DNA of 64,000 nt from Metapseudomonas boanensis. GTDB lineage: Bacteria; Pseudomonadota; Gammaproteobacteria; Pseudomonadales; Pseudomonadaceae. Below the pieces are notes generated by a model that searched no databases, was not told the origin of the DNA, and saw only the letters and a program-made list of their open reading frames with translations. This document shows positions 10,120 to 18,929 of this stretch, piece after piece. The translations under genes and the position numbers were made by a program. The stretch is taken from the NCBI RefSeq assembly GCF_018704125.1, contig NZ_JAGTIS010000018.1, forward strand, positions 1 through 64,000, given 5' to 3'. How positions within the stretch are numbered: the first letter of the stretch is position 1; the number at the start of each line of letters is the position of its first letter.

Positions 10120-11445
10120 GTGAGCAAATCCCAGGCAGTACTGCAACCCGAAGACGAACCCGCGAATAGCCCGGCGGCCTCCGAAGTCGCTTCCGAGTTG
10201 TCGGACGCCGCCGCCAACGACGCCGAACTCCCCACCTACATCAAGAAAGGCACGCCCCAGTTCCGCCGCACCGCGCTGGCGCTGTTTTCCGGCGGCTTCG
10301 CCACTTTCGCCCTGTTGTACTGCATCCAGCCGATGTTGCCGGTGTTGTCCCAGGCCTTCGCCATCACCGCCGTGCAGAGCAGCCTGGCGCTGTCGGTGTC
10401 CACCGTGATGCTCGCCCTCGGCCTGCTGGTCACCGGCCCGCTGTCGGATGCGATCGGACGCAAGCCGGTGATGGTGGTCTCGCTGCTCGCCGCGGCCTTG
10501 TTCACCCTGGCCAGCGCTGCCATGCCTACCTGGGAAGGCGTGCTGGTGATGCGCGCTCTGGTGGGCCTGTCTCTCAGCGGCCTAGCCGCCGTGGCCATGA
10601 CCTACCTGAGCGAGGAGATCCATCCGCAGCACCTGGGCCTGTCCATGGGTCTCTATATCAGCGGCAATGCGATCGGTGGCATGAGTGGCCGCCTGATCAG
10701 TGGCGTGATGGTCGATTTCGTCTCCTGGCACGCGGCGCTGGCGGTACTCGGTGGCTTGGCTCTGGTGGCGGGCGTGGTGTTCTGGCGGGTGCTGCCGGAG
10801 TCGAAGCACTTCCGCCCGTCGCCGTTCAGGCCCGTGACCCTGGTCGAGGGCTATCGCGTGAACTTCCGTGACGCCGCGCTGCCCTGGCTGTTCCTCACCG
10901 GCTTCCTGCTGATGGGCGCCTTCGTCACTCTGTTCAACTACATCGGCTATCGCCTGCTGGCCGCGCCCTACCAGATGAGCCAGGTGCTGGTGGGGCTGCT
11001 CTCGGTGGTCTACCTCGCCGGTATCTACAGCTCGGCCTGGGTCGGCTCGCTGGCGGACAAGCTGGGCCGGCGCAAAGTCCTCTGGGTGGCGATCCTGCTG
11101 ATGCTCGGCGGACTGCTGCTGACCTTGTTCCAGCCGCTGTGGCTGATCCTGATCGGCATGGTGGTCTTCACCTTCGGCTTCTTCGGCGCCCACTCGGTGG
11201 CCAGCAGTTGGATCGGCCGTCGTGCCCAGCGCGCCAAGGGCCTGGCCTCTTCGCTATACGTATTCAGCTACTACGTCGGTTCCAGCCTGGCCGGCACGCT
11301 GGGCGGCCTGTTCTGGGTGCACTACGGCTGGGAAGGCATCGGCCTGTTCATCGGTGGTCTGCTGGTGATCGCGGTGGCGGTGGCCCTGCACCTGGCCCGT
11401 CTGCCGGCACTGCCCGGCAACGCCATCGTCCAGCCGGCGCACTGA
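10120..11445 (+). CDS. MFS transporter, YnfM-like
   Basis: This 441-residue inner-membrane transporter has a long polar N-terminal extension (about 48 residues) followed by twelve predicted membrane segments. The MFS loop 2-3 signature GPLSDAIGRKP and its repeat SLADKLGRRKVLW are present. Overall it resembles E. coli YnfM and arabinose-efflux type permeases. Translation starts at GTG 10120. It is divergent from a LysR gene. Substrate is unknown. An alternative start further in would remove part of the extension, but the GTG frame is continuous and typical in composition. Confidence 0.85.
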   Translation: MSKSQAVLQPEDEPANSPAASEVASELSDAAANDAELPTYIKKGTPQFRRTALALFSGGFATFALLYCIQPMLPVLSQAFAITAVQSSLALSVSTVMLALGLLVTGPLSDAIGRKPVMVVSLLAAALFTLASAAMPTWEGVLVMRALVGLSLSGLAAVAMTYLSEEIHPQHLGLSMGLYISGNAIGGMSGRLISGVMVDFVSWHAALAVLGGLALVAGVVFWRVLPESKHFRPSPFRPVTLVEGYRVNFRDAALPWLFLTGFLLMGAFVTLFNYIGYRLLAAPYQMSQVLVGLLSVVYLAGIYSSAWVGSLADKLGRRKVLWVAILLMLGGLLLTLFQPLWLILIGMVVFTFGFFGAHSVASSWIGRRAQRAKGLASSLYVFSYYVGSSLAGTLGGLFWVHYGWEGIGLFIGGLLVIAVAVALHLARLPALPGNAIVQPAH

Positions 11446-11666
11446 GGATCGAGGCGGCTCGCCGGCGTTCTCGCTGGCGGGCGACCGGACCGATGGCTCG
11501 GGCGGTGCGACCCAGGTGCCCGGGGTGCGACAGCGAGTCCTGTGCGAGGCACTCCCCGTCGAGTGACCGGACTGGCAGAATGAGTCTCCAGCCCGCCGGT
11601 CAGAGTGGGCGCATTCCTGCCTTCATGCGTGCGAAACCCGTTCCGGCTCGACCAAAGGGAGTACAC

Positions 11667-11987
11667 ATGGGCATCACATCCGTCGATATCTGCAACGCCG
11701 CCGACGCGCTCAAGGGGTTCGTCGGCTTCAACCGCAAGCTGGATAAGTACATCGTGCGCTTCAGCGAGGACTCGTTCGGCATGGACGTGCCCGACGACAG
11801 CATCAGACCGACCTGCGAATTTGTTTGGGCAGAGAAATCCGGCCGAGTAATGAGCCTGAGCCGCGAGTGCCTGCAGATACTGGCGGAGCAGAACGTCAAC
11901 GACCGCCTCAACCTGGGCGATGTACTGCAGGTCTATCTGCGGCGCACCGACCTGCCCGAGATAGTCGCCGAGCGTCGACGGCTTTGA
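11667..11987 (+). CDS. hypothetical protein, 106 aa
   Basis: The frame has an AAAGGGAG ribosome site at the right distance from the ATG at 11667 and codon use like its neighbours, so I consider it real. The product (MGITSVDICNAADALKGFVG...) is soluble, has no signal peptide and carries three cysteines (Cys9, Cys50 and Cys68). I do not recognise a family. It lies 221 bases after the MFS gene and is followed by a convergent regulator gene, so it is probably monocistronic. The upstream gap contains only GC-rich inverted sequences. Confidence 0.6.
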   Translation: MGITSVDICNAADALKGFVGFNRKLDKYIVRFSEDSFGMDVPDDSIRPTCEFVWAEKSGRVMSLSRECLQILAEQNVNDRLNLGDVLQVYLRRTDLPEIVAERRRL

Positions 11988-12127
11988 GCGACCCCCATTC
12001 CCGGTTGACGACTTCATCCGCTCCCTGCGCTGGCCAGCCTCCGCGCTTCGCCGCAAGACAGCCAGCGCAGCGCCGCCCCATCCATCGATGCAGGCGCCTC
12101 CGCTCGACCCGGCGCGCAATTGGCAGT

Positions 12128-13078
12128 TCAGTTGCCCTTGAAAGTCTGCCGCCAGGCGATGGGGGAGACGCCGAAGGCGCGGCCGAAGTGGTGGCGCAGA
12201 GAGGCGGGGGAGCCGAAGCCGGCCAGGCTGGTGATCCGCTCAACCGGCTGATCGGTGGTTTCCAGCAGGCGCTGGCACAGGCCGAGGCGCTCGGCTAGCA
12301 GCCAGTCGCCGACGGTGCTGCCGGTGAGCTGGCGGAAGTGACGGGTGAAGGTGCGCCGGCTCATCAGGGCGCGCTGGGCCAGGCTGTCGAGACTGTGTTC
12401 CTCGTCGAGGTGGGCGCGCACCCAATCCAACAGTGCGCTCAGGCGGTCGTCGCGGGCGCGCAGAGGCAGCGGCTGCTCGATGAACTGCGCCTGCCCGCCC
12501 TGTCGATGGGGCGGTACCACCAGCCGGCGGGCAACGCTGTTGGCGACCTCCGCGCCGCAATCCTGGCGCAGCAGGTGCAGGCAGCAGTCGAGGCCGGCGG
12601 CGGTGCCGGCCGAGGTCAGCAGATTACCGTCTTCCAGGTAGAGCACGTCCGGGTTCACCTCCACTCGCGGGTAGCGCTGGGCGAAGTCCCGCGCCCAGGC
12701 CCAGTGGGTTGTGGCGCGGCGACCGTCCAGCAGGCCGGCTTCGGCGAGGACGTAGGCGCCCAGACACAGGCCCACCAGCCGGGCCCCGCGCTGGTGGGCG
12801 GCGACCAGCGCCGCCAGAAGTGCCGCAGGCGGTCGCTCGGCAGGGTCGCGCCAGCTCGGCACGATCAGCGTATTGGCTTCGGCCAGAGCGGCGAGGCCGT
12901 GGCTGACGGCGATGTCGAAGCCAGCGGTGGTGCGCAGCGGTCGGTCTTCGCCGGCGCAGACGCGCAGGTCGTAGTTGGGCATGCCGGGGTGGCGATCTCC
13001 GAACACCACGCAGGGCACGGAGAGGTGGAAGGGGCTGATGCGGTCGAAGGCGACCACGGCAACGACAGGGGCGGGCAT
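12128..13078 (-). CDS. GlxA/FtrA-type transcriptional regulator (DJ-1/PfpI + AraC HTH)
   Basis: This 316-residue protein has an N-terminal DJ-1/PfpI amidotransferase-like domain (residues about 5-185, with the nucleophile-elbow segment LVGLCLGAYVLAEAG). A C-terminal AraC helix-turn-helix follows (about 215-312, RTFTRHFRQLTGSTVGDWLL). This architecture is that of GlxA, CdhR, ArgR and FtrA-like regulators, which often sense nitrogen compounds. The ATG has GGAG upstream. It is divergent from a cysteine hydrolase gene 118 bases away, the most likely target. The effector is not known. Confidence 0.9.
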   Translation of the reverse strand: MPAPVVAVVAFDRISPFHLSVPCVVFGDRHPGMPNYDLRVCAGEDRPLRTTAGFDIAVSHGLAALAEANTLIVPSWRDPAERPPAALLAALVAAHQRGARLVGLCLGAYVLAEAGLLDGRRATTHWAWARDFAQRYPRVEVNPDVLYLEDGNLLTSAGTAAGLDCCLHLLRQDCGAEVANSVARRLVVPPHRQGGQAQFIEQPLPLRARDDRLSALLDWVRAHLDEEHSLDSLAQRALMSRRTFTRHFRQLTGSTVGDWLLAERLGLCQRLLETTDQPVERITSLAGFGSPASLRHHFGRAFGVSPIAWRQTFKGN

Positions 13079-13196
13079 GGAGGACTCCGGATAGGGTTGG
13101 CCCGATCTTAGCGCAGTTTGGCATTCGGGCCACTCACGGCCCTTGGTCGCGCTGGCGAAGAATTCGTTTCACCTTCACTTACCCAGGAGTCCCGCC

Positions 13197-13823
13197 ATGT
13201 CCCAGTCCCCCAGGCGCGCGCTGATCGTCATTGACGTGCAGAACGAGTACGTCACCGGCAACCTGCGCATCGAGTACCCGGACGTTCAGCTGTCGCTGGC
13301 CAACATCGGCAGGGCGATGGATGCCGCCCAGGCGGCCGGTATCCCGGTGGTGCTGGTGCAGCACCTGACGCCGGAGGGCGCGCCGATCTTCGCCAGGGGC
13401 AGCCAGCAGGCGGAATTGCACCCGGACGTCGCGCGGCGCCCGCACGACCTGCTGGTGGAGAAGAGCCTGGCCAGTGCGCTTGCCGGCACCGGCCTCGGCC
13501 AGTGGCTGCGCGAGCGGGACATCGACACCCTCACGGTGGTTGGCTACATGACCCACAATTGCGACGATTCCACCGTGCGCCAGGCGCGACACGAGGGCTG
13601 GAACGTCGAGCTGCTGCACGACGCCAGTGGCTCGGTGCCCTATGCCAATGCGCTGGGCTCGGCGACGGCGGAGGAGATCCACAAGGTCTTTACCCTGGTA
13701 ATGCACACCGGATTCGCAGCGGTGGTCAGCACGGAGGAATGGCTGAGCGCGATCCAGACCGGTGAGGTGCTGCAGCCGGACAACATCTACCTGTCCAACC
13801 AGCGGGCGTTGAAGGGGCGGTAG
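13197..13823 (+). CDS. isochorismatase-family cysteine hydrolase
   Basis: The 208-residue product carries the family triad: Asp13 in LIVIDVQNEY, Lys89 in LVEKSLASAL and nucleophilic Cys122 in GYMTHNCDDSTVRQA. Such enzymes hydrolyse amides (nicotinamidase, N-carbamoylsarcosine amidase) or isochorismate. Cys at the nucleophile position makes it an amidase-type member rather than a true isochorismatase. The start has CAGGAG seven bases upstream. It is divergent from a GlxA/FtrA-type regulator, which is a common pairing. The substrate is unknown. Confidence 0.87.
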   Translation: MSQSPRRALIVIDVQNEYVTGNLRIEYPDVQLSLANIGRAMDAAQAAGIPVVLVQHLTPEGAPIFARGSQQAELHPDVARRPHDLLVEKSLASALAGTGLGQWLRERDIDTLTVVGYMTHNCDDSTVRQARHEGWNVELLHDASGSVPYANALGSATAEEIHKVFTLVMHTGFAAVVSTEEWLSAIQTGEVLQPDNIYLSNQRALKGR

Positions 13824-13867
13824 GGAGAGGCTGAGCCTAGGACGTTTCCCGGCGACCGTTCAGCAGT

Positions 13868-13916
13868 TTGATGTAGGTCACTAGGAAAATTTCATGCAGG
13901 CGTATTTTTGATTTGG
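13868..13916 (+). promoter_or_regulatory. Anr/Fnr-type promoter for the short transcript
   Basis: TTGATGTAGGTCAC (13868-13881) matches the Anr consensus TTGAT-N4-(A/G)TCAA except at the last position. A TATTTT -10 element lies at 13903-13908. If the box is centred at -41.5, transcription would start near 13916, in good register with that -10. This predicts strong induction when oxygen is low. Confidence 0.65.
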
Positions 13917-14131
13917 TCGGGAGCTACTAAGCTCCAGTCTAGGGTGGCCCAAGAAGCAAGGCCACCCGACCAACTTCCCAGGCAAGGGGGTGAAGCATGA
14001 AGAAGCGGCTGAATGCGTGGATGTGGCAACTGGGTGTCGCGCTGGGCCTGATTGAAGCTCCGCGCCTGCAACCTATCCCTGTTCGAAGTGAAGAGCAGCG
14101 TCGTTTGGCCAAGCAGCGCCGCCGCCTCTGA
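13916..14131 (+). ncRNA. sicX: structured short transcript, SicX/PA1414-like
   Basis: From the predicted start the RNA folds into two perfect hairpins: GGAGCT-ACTA-AGCTCC (13920-13935) and an 8-bp stem GGGTGGCC/GGCCACCC (13942-13949/13960-13967). A 44-codon ORF follows. In P. aeruginosa the PA1414 locus yields the Anr-dependent small RNA SicX. The flanking genes here (aphA, PA1410-like, gbuA, gbuR) match that chromosome region as I recall it. Homology is inferred from position, promoter type and ORF size, not from alignment. The 3' end is not defined; no terminator with a T-run is visible before the convergent gene. Confidence 0.5.
13997..14131 (+). CDS. 44-aa basic small protein (PA1414-like)
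   Basis: ATG 13997 follows AAGGGGGTGAAGC, which contains a purine-rich ribosome site. The 44 residues begin MKKRLNAWMWQLGVALGLIE and end in a very basic tail (EEQRRLAKQRRRL). The centre could form a short amphipathic or membrane-associated helix. It lies within the Anr-promoter transcript. It may encode a real micropeptide, or the RNA itself may be the functional product. The stop is 5 bases before the stop of the convergent metallo-hydrolase gene. Confidence 0.6.
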   Translation: MKKRLNAWMWQLGVALGLIEAPRLQPIPVRSEEQRRLAKQRRRL

Positions 14132-14136
14132 ACAAC

Positions 14137-14862
14137 CTAGTCGTGGGCCTTGAACCAATCGTCGATCAGCTCACGCATGCGCTCACCAGAAAAGCTCGGA
14201 AAATGGCCGCCATGCACGGTGCGCACCGGAAGGTCGCGCAGCCGTGCGAGGCTTTTCGCATAATCCTCAAGGTTCGAATGGTAGGCATTTTCCACCAACG
14301 GGCCGTCATAAATGATATCGCCGCTGAACAGCGTGCCTGTCGTCGCTTCCCAGAGGCTGATACCGCCCGGTGAGTGGCCGGGGGTGTGCAGCACTTCCAG
14401 CGCCCGATCTCCCAGATCCAGCACATCGCCTTCGTCAATCAACCGCGTGGCCGGTGCCGCCTTGACGCGGTATTCCGCGTAGCACAGAGGGCAGTCCGGG
14501 TGCGCCTCGAACATGTCATCGGTGACGAAGTCCCTGGCTAGCGTATTGTCGCCGGAGGGGCTGGCGAGGATGTCAGCTTCTGCCGGATGCACCAGGCGTT
14601 CGGGGAATTCGTGGTGGCCGGCGATATGGTCGAAATGGGTGTGGCTAGCCACGGCCAGCAACGGCCGCTGTGTCAGCCAGGGTAGCTGCTCGCGCAGGCT
14701 AACCAGGCCCGAACCTGAATCGATCAGCACATCCTTGTCACGACCTTGGACGTGCCACAGGTTGCAGCGGTAGAAAGGCCGCACATAGGGCTCGCTGATC
14801 AGACTGATGCGGTCGTAGCAGTGTGCGACTTCGAACCAGCGGTCGCGGCTGACGATTTTCAT
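14137..14862 (-). CDS. metallo-beta-lactamase-fold hydrolase
   Basis: The 241-residue cytoplasmic protein has the metal-binding motif H74-T-H76-F-D78-H79 and downstream ligands in HTPGHSPGG and FSGDIIYDG, typical of glyoxalase II-like hydrolases. A third His is in VHGGHFPSF. The ATG at 14862 has CCAGGAG upstream at a good distance; the open frame further upstream is repeat-derived intergenic sequence. It stands alone between the short transcript and a REPIN-like repeat. Substrate is unknown; thioesters or lactones are typical of the fold. Confidence 0.85.
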   Translation of the reverse strand: MKIVSRDRWFEVAHCYDRISLISEPYVRPFYRCNLWHVQGRDKDVLIDSGSGLVSLREQLPWLTQRPLLAVASHTHFDHIAGHHEFPERLVHPAEADILASPSGDNTLARDFVTDDMFEAHPDCPLCYAEYRVKAAPATRLIDEGDVLDLGDRALEVLHTPGHSPGGISLWEATTGTLFSGDIIYDGPLVENAYHSNLEDYAKSLARLRDLPVRTVHGGHFPSFSGERMRELIDDWFKAHD

Positions 14863-14900
14863 GGAGACGCTCCTGGGTTGTCCTTGTTGCATACGGCCGG

Positions 14901-15002
14901 TGGGAATGAGTTCATTCGCGAAGGGCCGCGTAGCAGTTGCCTTTCTTGGCTGGTCACCGGGCAGGCCTTCGAACTGTATCAGCGAGCGAGTTCGCTCCCA
15001 CA
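14901..15002. repeat. REPIN-like inverted repeat pair
   Basis: The element starts TGGGAATGAGTTCATTCGC and ends GCGAGCGAGTTCGCTCCCA, two palindromic REP-type sequences in opposite orientation about 100 bases apart. This is the doublet structure of Pseudomonas REPINs. It fills the gap between the metallo-hydrolase gene and the terminator of the leftward operon. Confidence 0.55.
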
Positions 15003-15077
15003 AATACCAATCAAAGCGTGTTTTGTAATCAGCTTAGGGCGAGGGCGGCACCTTTACCTACCAAAGGGCCGGCCCAG

Positions 15078-15116
15078 AAAAAACGAATTCCGGGCAGCGT
15101 TGCTGGCCCGGAATTC
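15078..15116 (-). terminator. rho-independent terminator of the leftward uptake operon
   Basis: An 11-bp perfect stem, GAATTCCGGGC (15085-15095) with GCCCGGAATTC (15106-15116), is followed on the minus strand by a run of six T (15083-15078). It lies 40 bases after the symporter stop and is a strong candidate. Confidence 0.85.
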
Positions 15117-15155
15117 AAGGGGCCGCCACTGGCGGGGCGGCCGTTCACGCATGTA

Positions 15156-16541
15156 TCAGGCCAGACTGCCGGCCGCGACGGGGCGGCGGGACAGCAGGCT
15201 GATGACCACGAAGCTCACCGCGCCCACAGCCAGGCTGTAATAGATCGGGGTGTTGGCATCGAGGCCGTCGGTGAACATGAAGATGCCCGCGGTCAGGCTG
15301 CCGAGGACCATGCTGGCGATGGCGCCGAAGGTGCTGGCGCGCTTCCAGTAGATGGCGCCCAGCAGCGGGATCAGCATGCCGCCGACCAGCAGGTTGTAGG
15401 CCAGGGTCAGGGCGCTGATCACGTCGCTGACAACCAGAGCGATGCCTAGTACGGCCAAGCCCAACAGCAGGGTGAAGATGCGGTTTTCGTGAGCGCTGCC
15501 TTCATCGCCGTTACGGCCGGTGAACAACGGCCACAGGTCCTGTGCCGCGGTGGTGGAGGCGGCCAACAGGCCGGCGCTGGCAGTGGACATCAGGGCAGCC
15601 AGTGCAGCGGCGATGACCAGGCCACGGATACCATCCGGCAGGCTCAGGTTGACGATGCTGGCGAAGGCGTTGTTGACATTGTCCAGTTCCGGCAGCAGCA
15701 CCTTGGCGGCCATGCCGATGGCTGCAGCGGCCAGGCCGTAGAGTACGCAGTAGACGCCAGCAGCGGTACCGGCGACTTTGGCGACGCCTTCGGTACGCGC
15801 GGTGAATACGCGCTGCCAGATGTCCTGGCCGATGAAGATGCCGAAGAAGTAGATCAGGAAGTAGGTGATGATGGTGTCCCAGCCGATCGCGGTCAGCGAG
15901 AAATAACTTTCCGGAAGCTTGGCCACCAGGCCGTCCCAGCCGCCGGCGTCACTGATGGACATCGGCATCAGGATGAACACCAGGCCGACAGTCATGATCA
16001 GGAACTGCACGATGTCGGTCAGGGTCAGCGACCACATGCCGCCGATGGTGGAGTAGGCGACCACGATGCCGCCGCCAATCAGGATGGCGATCCAGAACTG
16101 CATGCCGAACAGCACTTGCATGACGGTGCCGATGGCGATGGTGGAGGTGGCACCGATCATCAGCGCGTACACCAGCATGATCGCGGCGCTGGCGTGGCGC
16201 GCAGTCGGGTTGTAGCGACGCTCCAGTACCTGGGTGACGGTGTAGATCTTCAGCTTCAGCAGCGGTTTGGCGAGGAACAGGCTGATACCGATGATGCCCA
16301 GGCCCAGCGCGGCGCAGAGCCAGAAACCGGAAATGCCATGGACGTAGCCCAGACGCACGGTGCCAATGGTGGAAGCGCCACCGAGCACGGTGGCAGCCAT
16401 GGTGCCAAGGTAGAAGCCCGGGCCGAGGTTACGCCCGGCTACCAGGTAGTCTTCACGGGTCTTGGCGCGGCGCATACCGTACCAGCCGAGTGCGAGCATG
16501 GCAGCTACGTATAGGAGTACTACAAATATATCCAAAGCCAT
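15156..16541 (-). CDS. sodium:solute symporter family transporter
   Basis: This 461-residue inner-membrane protein shows 12-13 hydrophobic segments. Family features include YLVAGRNLGPGFYLGTMAATVLG near the N-terminus and GQDIWQRVFTAR in the middle, typical of SSS/PutP-PanF transporters that move organic solutes with Na+. The P. aeruginosa counterpart near gbuA is probably PA1418. It is the last gene of a leftward operon and is followed by a clear terminator. A 108-base gap separates it from the aldolase gene, so an internal promoter is possible. Confidence 0.9.
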   Translation of the reverse strand: MALDIFVVLLYVAAMLALGWYGMRRAKTREDYLVAGRNLGPGFYLGTMAATVLGGASTIGTVRLGYVHGISGFWLCAALGLGIIGISLFLAKPLLKLKIYTVTQVLERRYNPTARHASAAIMLVYALMIGATSTIAIGTVMQVLFGMQFWIAILIGGGIVVAYSTIGGMWSLTLTDIVQFLIMTVGLVFILMPMSISDAGGWDGLVAKLPESYFSLTAIGWDTIITYFLIYFFGIFIGQDIWQRVFTARTEGVAKVAGTAAGVYCVLYGLAAAAIGMAAKVLLPELDNVNNAFASIVNLSLPDGIRGLVIAAALAALMSTASAGLLAASTTAAQDLWPLFTGRNGDEGSAHENRIFTLLLGLAVLGIALVVSDVISALTLAYNLLVGGMLIPLLGAIYWKRASTFGAIASMVLGSLTAGIFMFTDGLDANTPIYYSLAVGAVSFVVISLLSRRPVAAGSLA

Positions 16542-16649
16542 TACAGGTCTCTCTTTCTATTGTTGTTGTCGCAGGTTGTCAGGCCGCGACGGTGTTGCAA
16601 GGCGCGCAACGCATCACACTGCGCCATGGGTAATCGGTTGTAGCGGGGC

Positions 16650-17372
16650 TCATTCCTTGTAGTCGGGGCACTCGCGGTCGAGCTTGCGCAGCCAGGCTTC
16701 CCAGACCAGCTGGCGCTGCCATTCGGCACTCTGGAACTGCTCGCAGGCATGCACGCTGAGTTCACTCGGCATCTCGCGGATGCCGCGCAGCGTGGACGCG
16801 GCGATTTGTATCTCGCAGGCCTTGTTCAGGTAGTACATGACGTAGAACGCATCCGCGACGCTGGCGCCGACGCTTAGCAGACCGTGGTGGCGCAGCATCA
16901 GGGCGATGTTGTCACCGAGCGAGGCGATCAGGCGCTCGCGTTCGCCCAGGTCCAGGGCAATGCCTTCGTAAGTGTGGTAGCCCACGCGCTGGTGGAACTC
17001 GGCGCTGATCTGGTTGAGCTGGGCCAGGCCGTTGTCCGCCGCGGCCACCGCCATGCCCGCCAGGGTATGGGTGTGGATCACGCAGTGGGCATCGGCACGG
17101 GCCATGTGCACGGCGCTGTGGATGGTGAAGCCGGCCACGTTGTAGTCCGCGTTGCCTTCCACGACGCGGCCGTGCATGTCGACCACGATCAGGTCGCTGG
17201 CGCGGATTTCCTCGAACATCAGCCCGAACGGATTGATCAGGAAGCGCGGCTCGACGCCTGGCAGACGCACTGAGAAGTGCGTGTAGAGGGTGTCGTCCCA
17301 GCCGAACAGGGCAGCCAGGCGATAGGCCGCCGCCAGGTCACGGCGCAGGATGGCTTCGTTCTGCGTACTCAT
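16650..17372 (-). CDS. class II aldolase/adducin-family protein
   Basis: The 240-residue protein has the family zinc-site segments CVIHTHTLAGMAV and LRHHGLLSVGASV, and an N-terminal GWDDTLYTHFSVRLP of the adducin-like branch. These enzymes cleave or decarboxylate small hydroxy-acid phosphates, but many Pseudomonas members have no known substrate. Its ATG overlaps the ATPase stop (TGATG), so it is translated together with an amino-acid-type ABC importer. The context suggests it processes the imported compound. Confidence 0.87.
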   Translation of the reverse strand: MSTQNEAILRRDLAAAYRLAALFGWDDTLYTHFSVRLPGVEPRFLINPFGLMFEEIRASDLIVVDMHGRVVEGNADYNVAGFTIHSAVHMARADAHCVIHTHTLAGMAVAAADNGLAQLNQISAEFHQRVGYHTYEGIALDLGERERLIASLGDNIALMLRHHGLLSVGASVADAFYVMYYLNKACEIQIAASTLRGIREMPSELSVHACEQFQSAEWQRQLVWEAWLRKLDRECPDYKE

Positions 17373-18103
17373 CAATGACGGATCTGCGACAGGAACGCAC
17401 GGGTGCGCGGGTGCTGGGGGTTGTCGAAGAACTCCGCCGGCGTGGCGGTTTCGACGATCTGCCCGGCGTCCATGAACACGACGCGGTCCGCCACCTTGCG
17501 GGCGAAGCCCATCTCGTGGGTCACGCAGAGCATGGTCATGCCATCCAGGGCCAATTCGGTCATCACTTCCAGCACTTCGCCGACCATTTCCGGGTCCAGC
17601 GCCGAGGTGGGCTCGTCGAACAGCATCACCTTGGGGTTCATGCACAGGGCGCGGGCGATGGCCACGCGTTGTTGCTGGCCGCCGGAGAGCTGGCCGGGTT
17701 TTTTGTGCGCCTGGGAGCCGATGTGTACGCGGTTGAGGTAGCGCAGGGCCAGTTCCTCGGCCTCCTTGCGCGATAGGCCGCGGACCTTCATCGGCGCCAG
17801 CGTGCAGTTCTCCATCACGGTCAGGTGCGGGAACAGGTTGAAGTTCTGGAACACCATGCCGACCTCCCGGCGCACGTGCTCGCTGCCGGCGCGGGTGGCG
17901 ATATCCTGGTCTTCCACCGTGATGGTGCCGGTGTCATGCGGGTTGAGCCGGTTGATGCAGCGGATCAGCGTGGATTTTCCGGAGCCCGAGGGACCACAGA
18001 TGACGATTTTCTCGCCCTGACGCACTGAGAGGTTGATGCCTTGCAGCACCTGGAAGTCCTCATAGCGCTTGCCGACGTTTTGCAGACGGATGATTTCATT
18101 CAT
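17372..18103 (-). CDS. amino-acid-type ABC importer ATPase
   Basis: This 243-residue ATPase is of the HisP/GlnQ class. The Walker A motif GPSGSGKST, the Q-loop region [15 protein letters not shown], the signature [15 protein letters not shown] and Walker [14 protein letters not shown] are intact. It pairs with the permease (10 bases upstream) and the periplasmic binding protein. The stop overlaps the start of the aldolase gene. The closest functional classes are polar amino acid or opine importers. Confidence 0.94.
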   Translation of the reverse strand: MNEIIRLQNVGKRYEDFQVLQGINLSVRQGEKIVICGPSGSGKSTLIRCINRLNPHDTGTITVEDQDIATRAGSEHVRREVGMVFQNFNLFPHLTVMENCTLAPMKVRGLSRKEAEELALRYLNRVHIGSQAHKKPGQLSGGQQQRVAIARALCMNPKVMLFDEPTSALDPEMVGEVLEVMTELALDGMTMLCVTHEMGFARKVADRVVFMDAGQIVETATPAEFFDNPQHPRTRAFLSQIRH

Positions 18104-18113
18104 GGCGGGCTCC

Positions 18114-18857
18114 TCAGATACGGCGCATGCGGGCCAGGGTGCGTTGCACCAGGCCGACGGACTTGCTGCTGGTGCTGCCATGGCTGTCCCAGGCAAGGCG
18201 ACGCTCCAGGCCACCCTGCAGCCAGGTCAGGGTGTAAACCATCACCAGGTAGTACACGAGCGCAACGGCGTAGTACTCGGAGAACTGGAAGGTGGTGGAG
18301 ACCGTTTGCGAGGTCACGGCCATCAGCTCCTGCAGGGAAATCACCGAGGCCAGTGAGGTGATCTTCAATAAGGTGATGAATTCGTTTGCGGTCGGTGGCA
18401 CGGCGATGCGCGCGGCCTGCGGCATGACGACGTAGCGGAAGATGTGCCAGCGCGACAGGCCCAGGGCATGGCCGGCGGCGTACTGGCCCTTGTCCACGGA
18501 TTTCAGCGCAGCGCGGTTGATCTCCACCTGGTAGGCGGCTTCGTTGAGGCTCAGGGCGATCCAGGCGGCGAAGAACGGGGTGAACCACTCTTCACGGAAA
18601 ATCGGGAAGAACTGCGGCAGGGCGTTCCAGACGAACAGCAACTGCAGCAGGGTAGGGGCGCCGCGGAAGACGCTGAGCACGGCGCGCAGGCTGGAGCGCC
18701 AGACGTTGGTCGGACCATCCAGCGCCAGGGCGGCGGGGATGGACAGCAGGATGCCCACCGAATGCGAGACCAGGGCCAGCAGCAGGGTGATGCAGGCACC
18801 GCGGAAAAAGTGCCAGGACGTCATGGCGTCCCAGAAGACAGCTACATCGAAGTTCAT
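18114..18857 (-). CDS. amino-acid-type ABC importer permease
   Basis: This 247-residue HisM/GlnP-class permease has about five membrane segments. The EAA-like cytoplasmic loop reads [20 protein letters not shown] and binds the ATPase. Only one permease gene is present, so the importer probably uses a homodimer. The start ATG at 18857 leaves 72 bases to the binding-protein gene, a gap that contains a hairpin. Confidence 0.92.
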   Translation of the reverse strand: MNFDVAVFWDAMTSWHFFRGACITLLLALVSHSVGILLSIPAALALDGPTNVWRSSLRAVLSVFRGAPTLLQLLFVWNALPQFFPIFREEWFTPFFAAWIALSLNEAAYQVEINRAALKSVDKGQYAAGHALGLSRWHIFRYVVMPQAARIAVPPTANEFITLLKITSLASVISLQELMAVTSQTVSTTFQFSEYYAVALVYYLVMVYTLTWLQGGLERRLAWDSHGSTSSKSVGLVQRTLARMRRI

Positions 18858-18892
18858 GTATGTGTCCTGCGTTGATGGAAGCGAGCTTGGCG

Positions 18893-18920
18893 CTCCCCCT
18901 CCCATGGGTGGGAGAGGGAG
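18893..18920 (-). repeat. inter-cistronic hairpin between binding protein and permease genes
   Basis: CTCCCCCTCCCA (18893-18904) pairs with TGGGAGAGGGAG (18909-18920) with one mismatch and a 4-base loop. Such structures after a binding-protein gene often protect or partly terminate the message so that the binding protein is made in excess. It is also a copy of the dispersed CCCTCTCC-type repeat. Confidence 0.5.
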
Positions 18921-18929
18921 CGTTCGGCA

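Noticed and set aside
15489-16514. A 341-codon plus-strand frame opposite the symporter
   Set aside because: Composition (Gly, Asp, Gln, His runs) is that of an antisense frame; the minus strand is a standard SSS transporter.
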